Shown piece after piece: positions 59,622 to 64,000 of a stretch of DNA of 64,000 bases. The position numbers and the translations under genes are program-made. The notes under the pieces were generated by a model. It searched no databases. It worked only from the letters and a program-made list of their open reading frames with translations, and was not told where the DNA came from. The stretch is taken from positions 62,001 to 126,000 of the forward strand of contig CALTTS010000004.1 in NCBI GenBank assembly GCA_943912265.1, given 5' to 3'. Each line of letters opens with the position of its first letter. Positions within the stretch are counted from its first letter, which is position 1. The stretch comes from an uncultured Xanthomonas sp. Lineage in GTDB: Bacteria; Pseudomonadota; Gammaproteobacteria; Xanthomonadales; Xanthomonadaceae.

Positions 59622-61283
59622 ATGGCTTCCACCTACCCCGCGGCCGCACCTGCCGCACCCCTGACCACCGGGCACAAGCGCGTGATCATCGCGTCCAGCC
59701 TGGGCACGGTCTTCGAGTGGTACGACTTCTTCCTGTACGGATCGCTGGCGGCCAACATCGCCCACCAGTTCTTCAGCGGGGTCAACGAGACCACCGGCTT
59801 CATCTTCACCCTGCTGGCCTTCGCCGCCGGCTTCTTCGTGCGCCCGTTCGGCGCGGCGCTGTTCGGCAGCCTCGGCGACCGCATCGGCCGCAAGTACACC
59901 TTCCTGGTCACCATCCTGATCATGGGCCTGTCGACCTTCCTGGTCGGCACCCTGCCCAGCTACGAGAGCATCGGCATCACCGCGCCGATCATCCTGATCG
60001 TGTTGCGCATGCTGCAGGGCCTGGCGCTGGGCGGCGAGTACGGCGGCGCGGCCACCTACGTGGCCGAGCACGCCCCGGACGGCAAGCGCGGCTACTACAC
60101 CAGCTACATCCAGACCACCGCCACGGTGGGCCTGTTCCTGTCGCTGCTGGTGATCCTGGCCTGCCGTTTCGGCCTGGGCAACGAGGCCTTCGACGCCTGG
60201 GGCTGGCGCGTGCCGTTCCTGGTGTCGATCGTGCTGCTCGGCGTGTCGGTGTGGATCCGTCTGCAGCTGCACGAATCGCCACTGTTCCAGCAGATGAAGG
60301 ACGAAGGCCGCACCTCCAAGACCCCGTTCCGCGACAGCTTCAAGGGCGGCAACGTCAAGCGCATGCTGCTGGCGCTGTTCGCCGGCTCCTCGGGCGAAGC
60401 GGTGGTGTGGTACACGGGCCAGTTCTACGCCCTGTTCTTCATGACCAAGTCGCTGAACATCGACGGCACCACCGCCAACCTGCTGCTGGCCGTGTCGCTG
60501 GCCATCGCCTGCCCGTTCTTCATCTTCATGGGCTGGCTGTCCGACCGCATCGGCCGCAAGGCAGTGATGCTGGGCGGCTTCGCGCTGGCGGTGTTCACCT
60601 TCTTCCCGCTGTTCAAGGGGCTTACCCACTACGGCAACCCGGCCATCGAGGAGGCGCATGCCAGGTCGCCGGCGGTGGTGCTGGCCGACCCGGCCACCTG
60701 CAGCTTCCAGTTCGATCCGGTGGGCGTGCGCAAGTTCACCAGTGCCTGCGACGTGGCCACCGCCGCGCTGACCAAGGCCGGCGTGCCCTACGACGTGAAG
60801 CCGGCCGCGCCCGGTTCGCTGGCGCAGGTGATGGTGGGCATCGCCAAAGTGGATTCCTACGAGGCCACCGGCCTGTCCAAGGACGATGCCAAGGCCAGGG
60901 GCGATGCGTTCGGCGCTTCGCTGAAGAGCGTGCTGAACGACGCCGGCTATCCGGCCAAGGCCGACCCGGCACGCATCAACAAGCCGATGATGGTGCTGCT
61001 GCTGTTCATCCTCGCGCTGTACGTGACGATGGTGTACGCGCCGCTGGCCGCGCTGCTGGTGGAGCTGTTCCCCACCCACATCCGCTACACCTCGATGTCG
61101 CTGCCCTACCACATCGGCAACGGCTGGTTCGGCGGCTTCCTGCCGGCCATCTCCTTCGGCCTGGTGGCGGCGTCTGGCGACATCTACAAGGGCCTGTGGT
61201 ATCCGATCATCATCGCCGCGATCAACCTGGTGGCCGGCCTGCTGTTCCTGCGCGAAACCAAGGACGTGGACATCTCGAAGTAA
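59622..61283 (+). CDS. MHS-type MFS transporter with a large extra loop
   Basis: A 553-residue inner-membrane proton symporter of the MHS family. Signatures are VFEWYDFFLYGSLA in helix 1, GSLGDRIGRKYTF after helix 2, LQGLALGGEYGGAATYVAEHAP and SDRIGRKAVML between helices 8 and 9. About 120 residues (roughly 335-455) are inserted between helices 9 and 10, which should face the periplasm; the insert has two cysteines and no long hydrophobic stretch. The gene is divergent from the alcohol dehydrogenase/mmsA pair and is preceded by repeated palindromes, so it probably imports their substrate. GGAGGG precedes the ATG by about six bases. Confidence 0.9.
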   Translation: MASTYPAAAPAAPLTTGHKRVIIASSLGTVFEWYDFFLYGSLAANIAHQFFSGVNETTGFIFTLLAFAAGFFVRPFGAALFGSLGDRIGRKYTFLVTILIMGLSTFLVGTLPSYESIGITAPIILIVLRMLQGLALGGEYGGAATYVAEHAPDGKRGYYTSYIQTTATVGLFLSLLVILACRFGLGNEAFDAWGWRVPFLVSIVLLGVSVWIRLQLHESPLFQQMKDEGRTSKTPFRDSFKGGNVKRMLLALFAGSSGEAVVWYTGQFYALFFMTKSLNIDGTTANLLLAVSLAIACPFFIFMGWLSDRIGRKAVMLGGFALAVFTFFPLFKGLTHYGNPAIEEAHARSPAVVLADPATCSFQFDPVGVRKFTSACDVATAALTKAGVPYDVKPAAPGSLAQVMVGIAKVDSYEATGLSKDDAKARGDAFGASLKSVLNDAGYPAKADPARINKPMMVLLLFILALYVTMVYAPLAALLVELFPTHIRYTSMSLPYHIGNGWFGGFLPAISFGLVAASGDIYKGLWYPIIIAAINLVAGLLFLRETKDVDISK

Positions 61284-61288
61284 CCCGC

Positions 61289-61317
61289 AAGGCCGGCGGC
61301 GGACCCGCCGGCCTTTT
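61289..61317 (+). terminator. Intrinsic terminator after the MHS transporter
   Basis: AAGGCCGGCGG (61289-61299) pairs with CCGCCGGCCTT (61305-61315), loop CGGAC, then TTTT to 61317. Confidence 0.75.
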
Positions 61318-61439
61318 CCGTGCGCCGTTTCCGCACGCGGGCCGGCCCGTGCTGCCGCGCGCTTGCATCGCCCGCCGCGCGGATGCGGCCGGCGGAAACC
61401 GGCAGCGGCATGCCGGCCGCCGCGCGCGGACCGCCGCCG

Positions 61440-62276
61440 CTACAGCACGGCGTGTTCCTCGCTGGCACGCTGCAACGCCTCGATCTCCTCGGCGTCGAAG
61501 CCGGCCAGCAGCCGCGCCTGCAGGTTGAACGGGCCATGCAGGTAGCCGCCGGCATATTCCCCGAGCAACTCGCGGAAACGCGGCCGCGGGTCCACCCCGC
61601 GCTGCGCGCAGTACCAGTGGTACCAGCGCGAGCCGGCGGCGACGTGGCCGACCTCCTCGTCGAGGATGATCTCCAGGATCGCCGCGGTTTTTTCGTCGCC
61701 CAGTGCGCGCAGCTTGACGATCATGCCCGGGGTCACGTCCAGCCCGCGCGCCTCCAGCACGCGCGGCACCAGCGCCATCCGCGCCAGGCCGTCGTGCGCG
61801 GTCTTCTCGCACATTTCCCACAGGCCGTTGTGGGCGGGGAAATCCCCGTATTCGTGGCCGAACTCGCGCAGCCGGTCGCGCAGCAGCAGGAAGTGGCGGG
61901 ATTCGTCCTCGGCCACGCCGACCCAGTCGGCGTGGAAGGCGTCCGGCAGGCCGCGGAAGCGGTACACCGCGTCCCAGCCCAGGTCGATGGCGTTCAGTTC
62001 GATGTGGGCGATGGCGTGCAGGAACGCGGCCCGGCCCTCGTCGCTGCCCAGCCCGCGCCGCGGCAGCTCGCGCGGATGCACCAGCCGCAGCCGCGCCGGC
62101 CGGCCCGGCATGCGGATCGGCTCCGGCGGCGGCGCCTTCGCCGGCATCGCCAGCCTGCCCTCGCGGAAGGCCGCCGCGCAGCGTTGCGTCAGCCGCGCCT
62201 TGCGCTCCGGGTCGGCCTCGGCCAGGCAGCGGCGCGCGGCCTCCAGCAGGTCGGTGGGCAGGTCCTCGTCGCTCAC
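61440..62276 (-). CDS. DUF455 family ferritin-like protein
   Basis: A protein of about 278 residues of the DUF455 family, a ferritin-like helical fold with possible di-iron ligands. Visible ligand-type segments are HAIAHIELNAIDLGWD, VAEDESRHFLLLRDRL and LDEEVGHVAAGSRWYHWYC, each with Glu and His in the expected order. No reaction is established for the family. The start is unclear: GTG 62276 gives the full N-terminal region, but it has no good ribosome site. It begins 20 bases after purF's stop and may be co-transcribed with it. Confidence 0.85.
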   Translation of the reverse strand: MSDEDLPTDLLEAARRCLAEADPERKARLTQRCAAAFREGRLAMPAKAPPPEPIRMPGRPARLRLVHPRELPRRGLGSDEGRAAFLHAIAHIELNAIDLGWDAVYRFRGLPDAFHADWVGVAEDESRHFLLLRDRLREFGHEYGDFPAHNGLWEMCEKTAHDGLARMALVPRVLEARGLDVTPGMIVKLRALGDEKTAAILEIILDEEVGHVAAGSRWYHWYCAQRGVDPRPRFRELLGEYAGGYLHGPFNLQARLLAGFDAEEIEALQRASEEHAVL

Positions 62277-62296
62277 GGGCGGCAGGCAGGCGCCGG

Positions 62297-63763
<1,467 letters not shown>

Positions 63764-63833
63764 GGTGCGTACTCCCTCCGGCGCGCGCCGGAGCTGGATG
63801 GAAGGGCGGAAGAAGCGGAAGGCGGCGCCGGAT

Positions 63834-64000
63834 TCAGCGCGCGGGCCGGGCAAGCACCGGCCCGTCGCCTTCGCCCACGGGAGCGGGCAACGCGCCTGCC
63901 GCGTCGCCATGGGAATCGTGTCCTGGTCGGCCGCCATTATCGCCTGCCGGCGTGCCGTTGCCAAAACCGGCGTCGCCGCCGAGGTCGAGTTCGCTGGCCG
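63834..64000 (-). CDS. 3' end of an upstream gene, possibly cvpA (partial)
   Basis: The frame from the window edge to the TGA at 63836-63834 stays open for 54 codons and encodes a Gly/Asp/Ala/Pro-rich, probably disordered tail ending Leu-Ala-Arg-Pro-Ala-Arg. There is no domain to recognise. The call as cvpA rests only on the common cvpA-purF order in gammaproteobacteria. Confidence 0.4.
   Translation of the reverse strand, partial: ASELDLGGDAGFGNGTPAGDNGGRPGHDSHGDAAGALPAPVGEGDGPVLARPAR

Overview
The window is one contiguous stretch of a very GC-rich gammaproteobacterial chromosome. The order pyrH-frr-uppS-cdsA-dxr-rseP-bamA-lpxD-fabZ-lpxA-lpxB-rnhB-dnaE, the block map-glnD-dapD-(ArsC-like)-dapE-asnB beside rpsB-tsf, and the absence of skp between bamA and lpxD all fit the Xanthomonadaceae/Lysobacteraceae (Xanthomonas, Lysobacter, Luteimonas and relatives). 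The genus cannot be fixed from the sequence alone. I see no insertion sequences, prophage genes, rRNA or CRISPR arrays.

Layout. 1-9.2 kb: end of an unknown gene, a two-receiver diguanylate cyclase behind a good flagellar sigma-28 promoter, a DUF885 lipoprotein, an MHS-type transporter, rlmB, a GFA-family protein and rnr, then two identical tRNA-Leu(CAG) genes, each with its own promoter and terminator. 9.3-17 kb: parC, a thiopurine-type methyltransferase, a bacterioferritin lacking the heme methionine, a sugar transporter with a LacI-type operator, a secreted beta-helix protein and polyphosphate kinase 2. 17-25 kb, minus strand: asnB with a complete transcription attenuator, dapE, an ArsC/Spx-like protein, dapD, glnD and map. 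25-29 kb: rpsB, tsf and an HDOD-GGDEF protein.

29-37 kb is an accessory surface-signalling region: ECF sigma factor, FecR-type anti-sigma factor, TonB-dependent receptor with an N-terminal signalling domain, and a subtilisin-like autotransporter. The sigma gene and the autotransporter share the same bipartite promoter-like element. 37-55.5 kb is the conserved envelope, lipid and replication block, interrupted only by an inverted M19 dipeptidase between dnaE and accA. 55.6-61.3 kb is a small catabolic cassette (IclR regulator, MmsA-type aldehyde dehydrogenase, iron-dependent alcohol dehydrogenase, MHS transporter) with repeated operator-like sequences in the divergent promoter. The window ends with a DUF455 protein, purF and the tail of an upstream gene.

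The most notable item is upstream of asnB. A 32-codon reading frame with nine asparagine codons is followed by mutually exclusive RNA pairings (1:2, 2:3, 3:4) and a U7 terminator. This is the full logic of an amino-acid attenuator, applied to asparagine synthesis. The second is the duplicated ECF-type promoter, which predicts that the surface receptor system drives an autotransporter protease.
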